DNA of 64,000 bases from Kribbella amoyensis (lineage in GTDB: Bacteria > Actinomycetota > Actinomycetes > Propionibacteriales > Kribbellaceae): the NCBI RefSeq assembly GCF_007828865.1, contig NZ_VIVK01000001.1, positions 1,798,001-1,862,000 on the forward strand, written 5' to 3'. The notes below the pieces were generated by a model. The model searched no databases, was not told the origin of the DNA, and was given only the letters and a program-made list of their open reading frames with translations. Positions 1-8,009 of this stretch are shown piece by piece. The position numbers and the translations under genes were made by a program. Position 1 is the stretch's first letter; every line of letters begins with the position of its first letter.

Positions 1-1096
1 TCTCGTACACGTTCGACAGGGTGAGCCCGGGGATCTCCTGGTCGACGCCCTTGAAGATGGCCACGTAGTCGCCGTCGGTCCCCACGTAGTACTGCTTCTG
101 GGTCCAGCCGTACGCGAACCAGGCGCCGCCGCCGATCAACGCGACCACCACGGCGAGAACGGCGAGCCGGCGCAGCCAGAGGAACCGCTTCGGCGCGCGC
201 GGGGCGTACCGCAGCTCTTCCGGGTCCAGCTCCTCGGCACCGGCCGCGGAACCACCGGCGCCCTCCTCGCCGGCGCCACCGCGGACGGCGATCGTCGGCT
301 CACCCCGGCCGGTCGACCCCTGGGCCAGCTCGGCCGCGGCGCCGACGAGCTGCGGGGTGGTCCCACTGCCCGGGTCGGTCTCCACCACGTCGGCGACGAC
401 GCAGGTGACGTTGTCGTTCGAGCCCGCCTCGAGCGCGTGGGTGATCAGCTCGACCACGACGGAGTCCGGCGTCCCGTCGGCCATCGACGCCGCGATCACC
501 TCGTCGCTGACGTAGTCGGGCAGTCCGTCGCTGCACAGCATCAGCCGGTCGCCGGCCCGGACGTCGAGCATGCCCAGGTCCGGGTCCGAGTCCGGCCGGC
601 CGTCGAGGACGCGGAGGATCAGGTTCCGGTGCGGGTGGGTGAAGGCCTCCTCGGCGGAGATCCGGCCCTCGTCCACCAGCGACTGGACGAACGTGTGGTC
701 GTGGCTCAGCTGCTGCAGCTGACCGTCCCGCATCCGGTACGCCCGGGAGTCGCCGAGGTGGGCCAGGCCGAGTTGCTCGCCGTCGAACATCAGCGCGGTC
801 ACGGTCGAGCCCATGCCTTCGCGCTCGGGGTCCTCCTCGACCAGCTCGGAGAGCCGTTCGTTGGCGCGGTGCACGGCGCCGGCGAGGGCCTCGATCATGT
901 CCTCGCCGGAGATGCCGGGCTTGTCCAGCTTGCGGATCACCTGGACGGCGGCGGAGCTGGCCACCTCACCGGCCGCGGCGCCGCCCATTCCGTCGGCGAG
1001 CAGCAGCAGGTGGGGACCGGCGTACGCGGAGTCCTCGTTGTTGCGGCGGACCCGTCCGACGTCGGAGAGGGCGGCGTAGTCGAGCGACAAGGTCAT
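1..1096 (-). CDS. pstP: PP2C-family Ser/Thr protein phosphatase PstP, partial (3' end outside window)
   Basis: Reading leftward from an ATG at 1096 gives a PP2C domain: early DVGRVRRNNED, then LLLLADGMGGAAAGEVAS (metal-binding Asp in ADGMGG), HLGDSRAYR and CSDGLPDYVSDE, and SNDNVTCVV near the domain end. A linker and one membrane segment (about WLRRLAVLAVVVALIGGG) follow, then an extracellular part cut by the window edge. This is the architecture of actinobacterial PstP, the membrane phosphatase that reverses PknA/PknB phosphorylation of cell-division and wall-synthesis targets. It starts 9 nt after the FhaB stop, so it is co-transcribed with fhaA-fhaB. In this family rodA, pbpA, pknA and pknB usually follow, beyond the left edge here. 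Confident of the family; the C-terminus cannot be assessed. Confidence 0.93.
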   Translation of the reverse strand, partial: MTLSLDYAALSDVGRVRRNNEDSAYAGPHLLLLADGMGGAAAGEVASSAAVQVIRKLDKPGISGEDMIEALAGAVHRANERLSELVEEDPEREGMGSTVTALMFDGEQLGLAHLGDSRAYRMRDGQLQQLSHDHTFVQSLVDEGRISAEEAFTHPHRNLILRVLDGRPDSDPDLGMLDVRAGDRLMLCSDGLPDYVSDEVIAASMADGTPDSVVVELITHALEAGSNDNVTCVVADVVETDPGSGTTPQLVGAAAELAQGSTGRGEPTIAVRGGAGEEGAGGSAAGAEELDPEELRYAPRAPKRFLWLRRLAVLAVVVALIGGGAWFAYGWTQKQYYVGTDGDYVAIFKGVDQEIPGLTLSNVYE

Positions 1097-1105
1097 GGGG
1101 AGGGC

Positions 1106-1588
1106 CTACTTCGCGATGTTCAGCGTGGTCCGGCCGATCCGGATCGACCCGCCGATCTCGGCCGGTACCGGGCGGGTCACCCGCTGACCGTCCAGATAGG
1201 TGCCGTTGGTGGAGCCCAGGTCCTCGACCCACCATTGGCCCTCGGACTGGAACACCCGGGCGTGCCGGGTGGAGGAGTAGTCGTCGTCGAGCCGGATCTG
1301 GCAGTCCGAGCCGCGGCCGATCACCACCGGTTCGGCGGTCAGCGTCGCGCCGACCCCCGCCTGCGGGCCGTCCGCGATCGTGACCGACCCCGGCGTGCCC
1401 TTCTTTTTCTTGGCGGGCTTCGCCGGTTTCGGGGTGCGGCCGTTCTGCTGGACGGCCGGGGCCATCGCCCGGCTGTCCACCTTGGCGCCGAAGAGGTCCG
1501 ACCGGATCACGGAGAGCACCGCGAGGACGAACATCCAGAGCAGGGCCAGGAACCCCAGTTTGATCAGGGTCAGTGTCAGTTCCGACAT
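1106..1588 (-). CDS. fhaB: FHA-domain protein FhaB
   Basis: A 160-residue protein: an N-terminal membrane helix (about residues 7-27, LIKLGFLALLWMFVLAVL), a basic Pro/Lys-rich linker with a KKKKG run, and a C-terminal FHA domain (about 82-160) with VIGRGSDCQIRLDDDYSSTRHAR and DLGSTNGTYLDG, the usual phosphothreonine-binding signature. Length and layout match actinobacterial FhaB (FipA), which docks phosphorylated kinases and division proteins at the membrane. It lies between fhaA (10-nt gap) and pstP (9-nt gap), as in mycobacterial and streptomycete cell-wall clusters. Confidence 0.92.
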   Translation of the reverse strand: MSELTLTLIKLGFLALLWMFVLAVLSVIRSDLFGAKVDSRAMAPAVQQNGRTPKPAKPAKKKKGTPGSVTIADGPQAGVGATLTAEPVVIGRGSDCQIRLDDDYSSTRHARVFQSEGQWWVEDLGSTNGTYLDGQRVTRPVPAEIGGSIRIGRTTLNIAK

Positions 1589-1598
1589 GGAAGGTCGA

Positions 1599-2426
1599 TC
1601 ACCACCCGCTGCTCGGCGGCTGGGCGATCGGCTCGTCCACCAAACGCAGCGTCATGGTCGTGTTCCCGATCCTCACGGTCGATCCGTCGGTCAGTTCGGC
1701 CTCGGCCGTCCGGCGGCCGTTCACCAGCGTGCCATTGGTGCTGCCGAGATCGACCAGCACCACCCGCACACCGCCAGGACCCTCCGGCATCAGCCGGATC
1801 TCGGCGTGCCGCCGGGACACCCCAGGGTCGTTGATCTGGATGTCGGCGTCCGTCCCCCGGCCGAGCACCACACCCGGCGGGTTGATCGGACGGCGCCGGC
1901 CGTTCACCTCGAGCGCGACCTGCGGGTGCCCCCGGCGGACCGGCGGCGGTCCGGGAGGCGGCGGCGGGGCACTCTGCATCACGGTCTGCCCGTCGTTCGG
2001 GTACGGAGCCGGCGCGGGCGGTTGCTGCTGCGGCGGCTGGGGGCGCCGGTTCGGCGATCCCTGGGTCGAGCTGACCACGTGGAACTTGCCGGTCGGCAGG
2101 TCGTCGCGTTGGGTGAGCTCGATCTCGACCGGACCGGAGAACGTGTACCGCTGGATGTCGGCATGATCACGCAGCTCGTTCGCCAGTTCGTGGTTCAGGG
2201 TGCGGCCGTACGCGTTCAGCCGCTCGAAGTCGTCCGGGCCGAGCTCCACCTTGAAGTGGTTCGGCACCAGCCGGCGGTCCCGGGACAGGATCCGCGCGGT
2301 GTTGTCGATCTCACGCTTGAGTGCGGCGGCGAGCTCGATCGGTTCCACGTCTCCCTTGAACGCGCGCGCGAAGACACCGCTCACGATGCCCTCGAGGCGT
2401 CGCTCGAAGCGCTGCAGCGGTCGCAC
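1599..2426 (-). CDS. fhaA: FHA-domain protein FhaA (DUF3662 + FHA)
   Basis: From a GTG at 2426, with GGAGGA about 6 nt upstream, this gives 275 residues. The first about 120 form the DUF3662 domain (LQRFERRLEGIVSGVFARAF; later YTFSGPVEIELTQRDDL). A Pro/Gln-rich linker follows, then a C-terminal FHA domain with VVLGRGTDADIQINDPGVSRRHAE and DLGSTNGTLVNG. FhaA regulates peptidoglycan synthesis through phosphothreonine-dependent binding (for example MviN/CwlM in mycobacteria). First gene of the fhaA-fhaB-pstP unit. The frame stays open upstream to 2801, but that stretch is antisense to the tRNA and unlike the family, so I reject the longer start. Confidence 0.93.
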   Translation of the reverse strand: MRPLQRFERRLEGIVSGVFARAFKGDVEPIELAAALKREIDNTARILSRDRRLVPNHFKVELGPDDFERLNAYGRTLNHELANELRDHADIQRYTFSGPVEIELTQRDDLPTGKFHVVSSTQGSPNRRPQPPQQQPPAPAPYPNDGQTVMQSAPPPPPGPPPVRRGHPQVALEVNGRRRPINPPGVVLGRGTDADIQINDPGVSRRHAEIRLMPEGPGGVRVVLVDLGSTNGTLVNGRRTAEAELTDGSTVRIGNTTMTLRLVDEPIAQPPSSGW

Positions 2427-2650
2427 GCGTCCTCCTCCACGGTCGGTCGTCGGCTGGGTCCAACGATCGTGCTTGCGGTACGGCGCCCTCCAGAGGCTCG
2501 CCGCACGCCGCACCCACCAAGGTCGGTGCGCACACAGGTACGACGATCGATCGTATCGGGAGGTTCGACCCAACCCGCAATGCAAGAGTCCACCGAAAGG
2601 CATGCTAGTGTTCTCACTCGGTTGCAGATGGCACTTCAGAAGCAACCAGC

Positions 2651-2734
2651 GCGCGGGTGGCGGAATAGGCAGACGCGCACGGTTCAGGTCCGTGTGCCCG
2701 AAAGGGCGTGGGGGTTCAACTCCCCCCTCGCGCA
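2651..2734 (+). tRNA. tRNA-Leu (anticodon CAG)
   Basis: 84-nt class II tRNA. The acceptor stem GCGCGGG (2651-2657) pairs with CTCGCGC (2727-2733), with discriminator A at 2734. The anticodon stem CACGG/CCGTG encloses TTCAGGT (CAG). A long variable arm (TGCCCGAAAGGGCGT) precedes the T stem GGGGG-TTCAACT-CCCCC (2710-2726). The CCA end is not encoded (CAA follows). Divergent from fhaA and followed at once by a terminator. Confidence 0.97.
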
Positions 2735-2740
2735 CAACAG

Positions 2741-2770
2741 TCCCGGTCTTTGGACCGGGATTTTTGTTTT
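2741..2770 (+). terminator. Rho-independent terminator of tRNA-Leu
   Basis: Perfect 8-bp stem TCCCGGTC (2741-2748) / GACCGGGA (2753-2760), loop TTTG, followed by TTTTTGTTTT. It begins 7 nt after the mature tRNA end and separates the tRNA from the AbiF locus. Confidence 0.93.
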
Positions 2771-2819
2771 CCCGGACCTCGGCGGTGGGGCTCATCGCCA
2801 CGCTCTGTTACGCTGTGGT

Positions 2820-2874
2820 CATCAACACCGGTCCCGCTGCTAGCCGTCAAGGCTGCAAGGGCCGGTTTTCTTTT
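2820..2874 (+). ncRNA. Structured RNA upstream of the Abi gene (candidate abiF-type RNA)
   Basis: A nested fold runs directly into a T-rich tract. Outer stem: ACCGG (2827-2831) with CCGGT (2862-2866), a bulged T, then CCC (2833-2835) with GGG (2859-2861). Inner hairpin: AGCC (2842-2845) with GGCT (2851-2854) around GTCAA, extended by GC/GC across a bulged T2841. TTTTCTTTT (2866-2874) follows. A -10-like TACGCT (2809-2814) would place the 5' end near 2820. The Shine-Dalgarno of the Abi gene (GGAG, 2875-2878) begins just after the T tract, so the RNA could end here or lead into the mRNA. A conserved abiF RNA motif upstream of abiF genes has been reported; assigning this element to it is my inference, since I could not compare it with the covariance model. 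Confidence 0.6.
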
Positions 2875-2888
2875 GGAGCGTCCGACCG

Positions 2889-3877
2889 GTGGCAGTCCCC
2901 TACACCAAACCGCATCTCTCGTACGACCAACAGTTGGAGCTCCTGCGCAGCCGCGGACTAGAGATCGACGACGAGGCCGCCGCACTCGAACTGCTGAAGG
3001 GCGTGGGCTACTACCGCCTGTCGGCCTACGTCTACCCGTTCCGCGAGCTGCTCCCGGCCGAGCAGCGGCTGTCGCCAGTCCGGCGCACTACCGGGCGGAC
3101 ACGATCGCGGCCGGCACCACCTTCGACCAGGTGGCGAGCCTCTGGCGGTTCGACCGGGACCTGCGGCTCCTGGTCCTCGATGCGATCGAGACGATCGAGA
3201 TCGGGTTGCGGACCAAGATCGCCTCTGTTCTCGGCGACCGGGACGCCTTCGGCCATCTGCGGATCGGTTCGCTCGACGGGTCCGCCTGCCGGGAACTGGT
3301 CGGTCGCGGCGGGCGGCGTGAGACGCGGCATCAGATCTGGCTGCGGAACTACGACCGGTCTCTTCGCGACGCGGGCCGGGAGGACTTCATCCGGCACAAC
3401 CTGCACAAGTACCGCGAGCTGCCGGTCTGGATCGCCGTCGAGGTCCTCACCTTCGGAGCCCTGGTCAGGCTCTTCAACCTGATGCGGCCGGAGGACCGGA
3501 CCGCGATCGCCGGAGAGTTCAGGGTCAAGGGCGGCGGCCTGGTCGGCAGTTGGCTGGAGGCGGTCAACTACCTACGCAACGTGTCCGCGCATCACGCGCG
3601 GTTGTGGAACCGCTCGATGACCTACAAGATCCGTCGGTTCAACCGCCACCAGGTCGGTCCGGGGCTGGAGCATCTTGCCGGTGCGGTGCCGACGGACAAG
3701 GTCTACTCGAGCCTGGCTGTCGCCGCCTACCTGTCCGAAGCAGTCGTCCCGGACAGCACTTGGCCTCGCGCGCTGCTTGCTCACGTCCGTACCTTTCCGG
3801 TGACCGGCAACCTCTCGCCGGTCGCCGGTATGGGCTTCCCCCGGGACTGGGAGGTCCAGCCGCTCTGGATGGCCTGA
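2889..3877 (+). pseudogene. Abi_2/AbiD-AbiF family HEPN protein, single frameshift
   Basis: The N-terminal part is read from GTG 2889 (GGAG about 10 nt upstream): KPHLSYDQQLELLRSRGLEI and GVGYYRLSAYVYPFRELL, typical of Abi_2. Near 3072-3083 the homology moves to the other frame, continuing YRADTIAAGTTFDQVASLWRF... to the stop at 3877. About one base appears missing, perhaps a C near 3080. The second part keeps the HEPN active-site motif YLRNVSAHHARLWNR (R-x4-H), the signature of the AbiF RNase toxin fold. Restored length is about 329 residues, normal for the family. Either a real inactivating frameshift or a sequencing error; the shift site has no slippery heptamer. Abi_2 proteins cause abortive phage infection. 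Confidence 0.8.
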
Positions 3878-3990
3878 CCGCACCTCCCGCTGGGTGGTGA
3901 TCTGGGGTGTCCGTCTGGAGGTTGACGCTGGTGGGGGGTGGTGGGTGAGACAGTTCGGCTGCCTGGTCGTGGAGTGGAAGGAAGCCGGCT

Positions 3991-4749
3991 GTGGAGAGTG
4001 CGGCGTTCGAGCTGGATGGGCTGACGAAGGTTTTCGGGGCGCAGCGGGCCGTCGACTCGTTGAGCCTGGTGGTACCGCGTGGGTCGTTCTTCGGGATGCT
4101 CGGGCCGAACGGGGCCGGGAAGACCACGTCGTTGTCGATGGCGGTCGGGCTGTTGCGGCCGGACGCGGGGACGGCCCGGGTCTTCGGGGTCGACGTGTGG
4201 GCCTCGCCGGAGGAGGCGAAGGCGCTGGTCGGGGTACTCCCCGACGGGCTGGCGATGCCGGAGCGGCTGACCGGCCGGGAGGTGCTGACGTACCTCGGGT
4301 TGTTGCGCGGGCTGGACCGGGACGAGGTCGCGGCCCGGGCGGCCGAGTTGCTCGAGGTGCTGGAGCTGGACGGCGAGGACGACAAGCAGGTCATCGGGTA
4401 CTCGACCGGCATGCGGAAGAAGCTCGGCCTCGCGGTCGCGCTGCTGCACGCACCGCGGTTGCTCGTCCTGGACGAACCGTTCGAGGCGGTGGACCCGGTG
4501 TCGGCCGCTACTATCCGGACCATCCTCAACCGGTTCATCGCGGGCGGTGGCTCGGTGGTGATGTCGAGTCACGTGATGGCCCTGGTCGAGCAGCTGTGTG
4601 ACCGGGTCGCGGTCGTCTCCGGCGGCAAGGTCGTTGCCGCTGGCACCGTTTCCGAGGTGCAGGCGGGCGGATCGCTGGAGGACGCGTTCGTGTCCCTGGT
4701 CGGCGCGTCGACGCGCGGTGCGGAGGGGTTGACGTGGCTGTCGGCCTGA
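3991..4749 (+). CDS. ABC transporter ATP-binding protein (ABC-2 exporter type)
   Basis: 252 residues from GTG 3991. Walker A LGPNGAGKTTS (about 38-47), signature YSTGMRKKLGLA and Walker B LLVLDEPFEAVDP with the H-loop MSSHVM are all present, so it should be an active NBD of the CcmA/drug-export class. Its end overlaps the start of the 622-residue membrane protein by 16 nt, so the two are translationally coupled and form one exporter. The substrate cannot be deduced. Confidence 0.9.
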   Translation: MESAAFELDGLTKVFGAQRAVDSLSLVVPRGSFFGMLGPNGAGKTTSLSMAVGLLRPDAGTARVFGVDVWASPEEAKALVGVLPDGLAMPERLTGREVLTYLGLLRGLDRDEVAARAAELLEVLELDGEDDKQVIGYSTGMRKKLGLAVALLHAPRLLVLDEPFEAVDPVSAATIRTILNRFIAGGGSVVMSSHVMALVEQLCDRVAVVSGGKVVAAGTVSEVQAGGSLEDAFVSLVGASTRGAEGLTWLSA

Positions 4750-6602
4750 CCTCGACCGCCGACACCCTGGTCCGGATGCGGCTGGCAACGCTCCAGCACG
4801 ACCTGCGCGATCAGAACAGGGTCAGCTGGATCGCGAGCGGCGCCGTCGTCGGCCTGGTGCTGGCCGGGGGCACGATCTGGGTCTCCGCCGGCGGCGACAA
4901 CGACCTGCTCGTCGTCGCGCTCGCGGTCTGGATGCTCGGCTGGGTGGTGGGTCCGCTCTTCGCCGGTGGCGGGGACGAGACCGTCAAACCCGAGTACTTC
5001 ACCATGCTCCCGCTGCCGCCGCGCACGTTGTCGGCCGGTCTGCTGTCCGCCGCACTCGCCGGTGTCGCGCCCGCGGTGAGCCTGGTCGCGCTGCTCAGCC
5101 TGGCGGTCGCGGGTGCGAAGCTGTCGATCGGCGCCCTGCTGATCGCGATCCCGGCGATCCTGCTGCAGTTGCTGTGCTTCGTACTCCTCTCCCGCCTCGC
5201 CGTCGCGGTGTACGGCCTACTCCTGCAGGTGCGGACCGGCGCGATCTTGGCCGCGCTCGTCAACGCATTCATCCTGGCGTTCACCGCGCAGGGCTGGGCG
5301 TTGATCGCGGCGTACATCACCACCGACGTGCAGGGCGCGATGGCCAGTGGAGCCCGGATCGCCCCGTCCGGTTGGGGTTTGGTGGCCGTGGAGTCCGCCG
5401 GTCGCGGTGACTGGCTGCACAGCTTGGCGTGCCTCGCTGGCCTGGTGGTACTCGCCGGGGCCATGTTCACCGGCTGGTCCGCGTTGCTCGTCCGGCGGAC
5501 CACGGCCACGCGCTCCGGCGTACGTCCTCGCCGGTTGCTCACCGCATCGAGTGCGTCGGGTGCCGCCGGGGCCAAGGAGGTGCGGTCGTGGACGCGCGAT
5601 CTCCTCTACGGACACCGTGCCGTCTTCGCCATCGCGTACGGCCTGTTCTTCTGCATGATGCCGCTCGCCGTCGGCTGGAACGCGATGTTGCCGTGGGCCG
5701 GTGCGGCCGCCGTGATCATGGGCGGCTCGATGTTCGCCAACCTGTACGGCGCGGACGGCACGGCGTACTGGTCGACGCTGATGGTGCCCGGATCCTCCTT
5801 GCCGGACGTCCGGGCTCGGCAGCGAGCGTTCCTGCTCGTCTTCGGACCGCCGGTCGCCCTGATCAGCGTGCTGCTGACCTGGTGGTCCGGGACCGACACC
5901 TGGCCGATCGTGCTCACCGTGGTCCCCGCCCTCCTCGGCGGTGCCGCGGGACTGATCGTCCTCTCGTCGGTCTACGCCGCGGTGCCGACCACGGACGCGC
6001 ACAAGCGGTCCGGCAACCCGTTGAACGCCGGCGAGAACGCGGGCGAGGCGACCGGCCTGGCGTACGTGATGATCGTCCTGATCGCGCTCACCGCGGCCCC
6101 CGCACTCGTCGTGGCGCTGTTCGCGTCCTGGTGGGGTGTCCCGGTCGGCCTGGCGTCCGCGGTACTCGCGTGGTGGTGGGGCGGGAAGGCCGCGGCGGAG
6201 CGGCTGGACCAGCGCGGTCCCGAGTTGGTCACCCTGCTTCGGCACGGCCGTACGACGGGCGAGCAGACGGGTAAGTCCTCCTGGACGGCCAAGCTGGACC
6301 AGCTACCGCGCGCGAAGCGGCACCTGGCGAACTTCTGCCTCGGCTTCGGCGCCATCCCGTTGTTCCCGCAGGCGATCGTGCCCGCGGTCTTCAAACTGAC
6401 GGAGAACCCGGCCAAGGTCTGGTTCCTGGCCCTGTACGCGCCGTCGGTCTGGCAGTGGCCGATCATCGCCGGGATGGCGGCGCTCGGCCTCGGGATGTAC
6501 GCGTACGGCGGTTTCATCTACTACCAGGCGAGCAAGCTGAAGGCCCGCCCCGACTCGACCGACCGGACGTCAGCGCAGGATCCGCTGCAGCAGGCCTCCT
6601 GA
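4734..6602 (+). CDS. ABC-2 type exporter permease, large (622 aa)
   Basis: A polytopic membrane protein starting at GTG 4734 inside the end of the ATPase gene. Roughly 12 hydrophobic segments are visible, for example VVGLVLAGGTIWVS near residue 40, LLIAIPAILLQLLCFVLL near 135-155, LIAAYITTDV near 190 and a cluster at 440-480; the rest are loops and a charged C-terminus (SKLKARPDSTDR). No peptidase or NBD motif. It is about twice a typical ABC-2 permease, matching the long YhgE/ABC-2-like actinobacterial permeases of unknown substrate. It pairs with the upstream ATPase. Confidence 0.85.
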   Translation: MAVGLTSTADTLVRMRLATLQHDLRDQNRVSWIASGAVVGLVLAGGTIWVSAGGDNDLLVVALAVWMLGWVVGPLFAGGGDETVKPEYFTMLPLPPRTLSAGLLSAALAGVAPAVSLVALLSLAVAGAKLSIGALLIAIPAILLQLLCFVLLSRLAVAVYGLLLQVRTGAILAALVNAFILAFTAQGWALIAAYITTDVQGAMASGARIAPSGWGLVAVESAGRGDWLHSLACLAGLVVLAGAMFTGWSALLVRRTTATRSGVRPRRLLTASSASGAAGAKEVRSWTRDLLYGHRAVFAIAYGLFFCMMPLAVGWNAMLPWAGAAAVIMGGSMFANLYGADGTAYWSTLMVPGSSLPDVRARQRAFLLVFGPPVALISVLLTWWSGTDTWPIVLTVVPALLGGAAGLIVLSSVYAAVPTTDAHKRSGNPLNAGENAGEATGLAYVMIVLIALTAAPALVVALFASWWGVPVGLASAVLAWWWGGKAAAERLDQRGPELVTLLRHGRTTGEQTGKSSWTAKLDQLPRAKRHLANFCLGFGAIPLFPQAIVPAVFKLTENPAKVWFLALYAPSVWQWPIIAGMAALGLGMYAYGGFIYYQASKLKARPDSTDRTSAQDPLQQAS

Positions 6603-6776
6603 CGTGGCTCGATGACGAGCGGCACCGGCCGAAGCCATCGGCTGGTGCGGTTCGTCGGTGGGCGGGGCGGAGTGGCGGGCGCTCGCTCGCGGGCCGTGGG
6701 TGCCGGTGAGCATCCAGAAGGCGACGAGGGCGGCGGCTACGAGGCCGAGGACTCCGGCGTAGTCGGTCACGGTCAT
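6570..6776 (-). CDS. Small single-pass membrane protein, unknown
   Basis: 68 residues from ATG 6776. One clear hydrophobic helix near the N-terminus (about 5-24, DYAGVLGLVAAALVAFWMLT) and a basic, Pro/His/Arg-rich tail ending LLQRILR. It is convergent with and overlaps the last 33 nt of the ABC permease. The reverse strand is weakly purine-rich (GAGAGA) before the ATG. I do not recognise it. It may be a real small membrane protein, supported by the clean helix and position, or chance coding. Confidence 0.5.
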   Translation of the reverse strand: MTVTDYAGVLGLVAAALVAFWMLTGTHGPRASARHSAPPTDEPHQPMASAGAARHRATSGGLLQRILR

Positions 6777-6977
6777 GTCGTTCTCTCTCGGTGGGCTCGG
6801 GCGGTGAGCTTCTGGCCATTCACGGTGGGGACGGGCCCGGCCGGCGAACGTGATGGCACTTTGGTGCCATCCGTCAGGACGGATCGCTCGTGGCTCAGCT
6901 GTGCCGAATGCTGGACATTCCCGCTCGCCAGGGCGGCAGCGGCTGCATAGGTTGTGCTGGACCACGGGAGGTGTGCG

Positions 6978-7955
6978 GTGCACGAAGAGGCTCTGCTCGA
7001 TCCGCACGAGGAGCAGGCGTACCGGCTGCTGGTCGGACTGTCCGTCGCCCGGGCCGCGGACCTGGCCGAGGTGGCGAAGCTGACCCAGCCGGACGCGCAC
7101 GAGGTCCTCCAGCGGCTGCAGGCGAAGGGGCTGGTCGCGGTCCAGCCGGGCGACGATCCCGTCTTCCGGCCGCTGCCACCGGACGTCGCGCTCGGGACCA
7201 CGCTGCTCCGCCGGCAGGAGTCGCTCGAGTCGGCCCGGCAGACCGTGGCCGCGCTGAGCGAGGAGTTCCGCGCCAGCGCCGGCCGCCGGGACGCCCACCA
7301 CCTGGTCGAGGTCCTGGTCGGCGCCGAGGCCCTGCGCGAACGCCTGCGCGATCTGCAGGAGTCGGCGCGCGAGGAGATCCTCTGGTTCTGCCGGGCGAAC
7401 CCGCTGGCGATGCAGGGCGCCGAGAACACCGAGGAGTACGGCGCGCTCAGCCGCGGTGTCCGGTACCGGGCGATCTACGAGCGGGCGCTGCTGGAGACGC
7501 CGGGCGAGCTGGACACCATCGCCGAGGGCGTCAGCTGGGGCGAGGAGGCGCGGACGTTGCCCACGCTCCCGGTCCGGCTCGCGATCGTGGACCGGGCGAC
7601 CGCGGTGTGTCCCCTGGTCCGGGACGAGGAGCTCGGGATCGGTCAGCCGACCGCCGCTGTGATCAACCGGGGCCAGCTCCTCGACGCCCTGCTCGCGCTC
7701 TTCGAGACGCATTGGGAGGCCGCGACCCCGGTACGGCTGCAGTCCGACCAGGACGAGGTGGTCGAGGGGCTGGACGACTCGGAGCGGTTCCTGTTGTCGC
7801 TGATGGTCGCCGGGGTCCCGGACAAGTCCATCGCGTCGCAGCTCGGGATCAGCCGCCGGACCGTGCAGCGGCGGCTCGACCGGATGATGGCGCTGGCCGG
7901 CGTCGACACCCGGACCGGGCTCGCGTTCCAGGCTGCCAAACGCAAGTGGCTCTGA
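6978..7955 (+). CDS. TrmB/LuxR-type transcriptional regulator
   Basis: Start chosen at GTG 6978 because GGGAGG (6966-6971) lies 6 nt upstream; an in-frame start at 6954 lacks this. 325 residues: an N-terminal TrmB-like winged helix (EEQAYRLLVGLSVARAADLAEVAKLT), a central phospholipase-D-like ligand region (LVEVLVGAEALRERLRDL) and a C-terminal LuxR helix-turn-helix (LMVAGVPDKSIASQLGISRRTVQRRL). This architecture is common in actinobacteria beside secreted subtilases, and here it converges on one, so it may regulate that protease; that is inference. A strong symmetric hairpin separates the two genes. Confidence 0.85.
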   Translation: MHEEALLDPHEEQAYRLLVGLSVARAADLAEVAKLTQPDAHEVLQRLQAKGLVAVQPGDDPVFRPLPPDVALGTTLLRRQESLESARQTVAALSEEFRASAGRRDAHHLVEVLVGAEALRERLRDLQESAREEILWFCRANPLAMQGAENTEEYGALSRGVRYRAIYERALLETPGELDTIAEGVSWGEEARTLPTLPVRLAIVDRATAVCPLVRDEELGIGQPTAAVINRGQLLDALLALFETHWEAATPVRLQSDQDEVVEGLDDSERFLLSLMVAGVPDKSIASQLGISRRTVQRRLDRMMALAGVDTRTGLAFQAAKRKWL

Positions 7956-7964
7956 GCAGGCGAA

Positions 7965-7996
7965 AGCCCGGGCCGGCTGCTCCCGGCCCGGGCTTC
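7965..7996. terminator. Bidirectional terminator hairpin between convergent genes
   Basis: Perfect 13-bp stem AAGCCCGGGCCGG (7965-7977) / CCGGCCCGGGCTT (7984-7996), loop CTGCTC. No long T run on either side. It lies 10 nt after the regulator stop and 14 nt before the subtilase stop, so it can end both transcripts. Confidence 0.8.
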
Positions 7997-8009
7997 CATC
8001 AACGGGGTA

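Noticed and set aside
437-1834. Long open frame antisense to pstP and fhaB
   Set aside because: High-GC shadow: low-complexity Arg/Val composition and no domains, while the opposite strand has clear PP2C and FHA motifs.
2427-2801. N-terminal extension of FhaA
   Set aside because: Antisense to tRNA-Leu; the GTG at 2426 with GGAGGA gives the normal DUF3662 start.
3060-3090. Programmed -1 ribosomal frameshift in the Abi gene
   Set aside because: No slippery heptamer or suitable downstream structure is visible; simple mutation or sequencing error is more likely.
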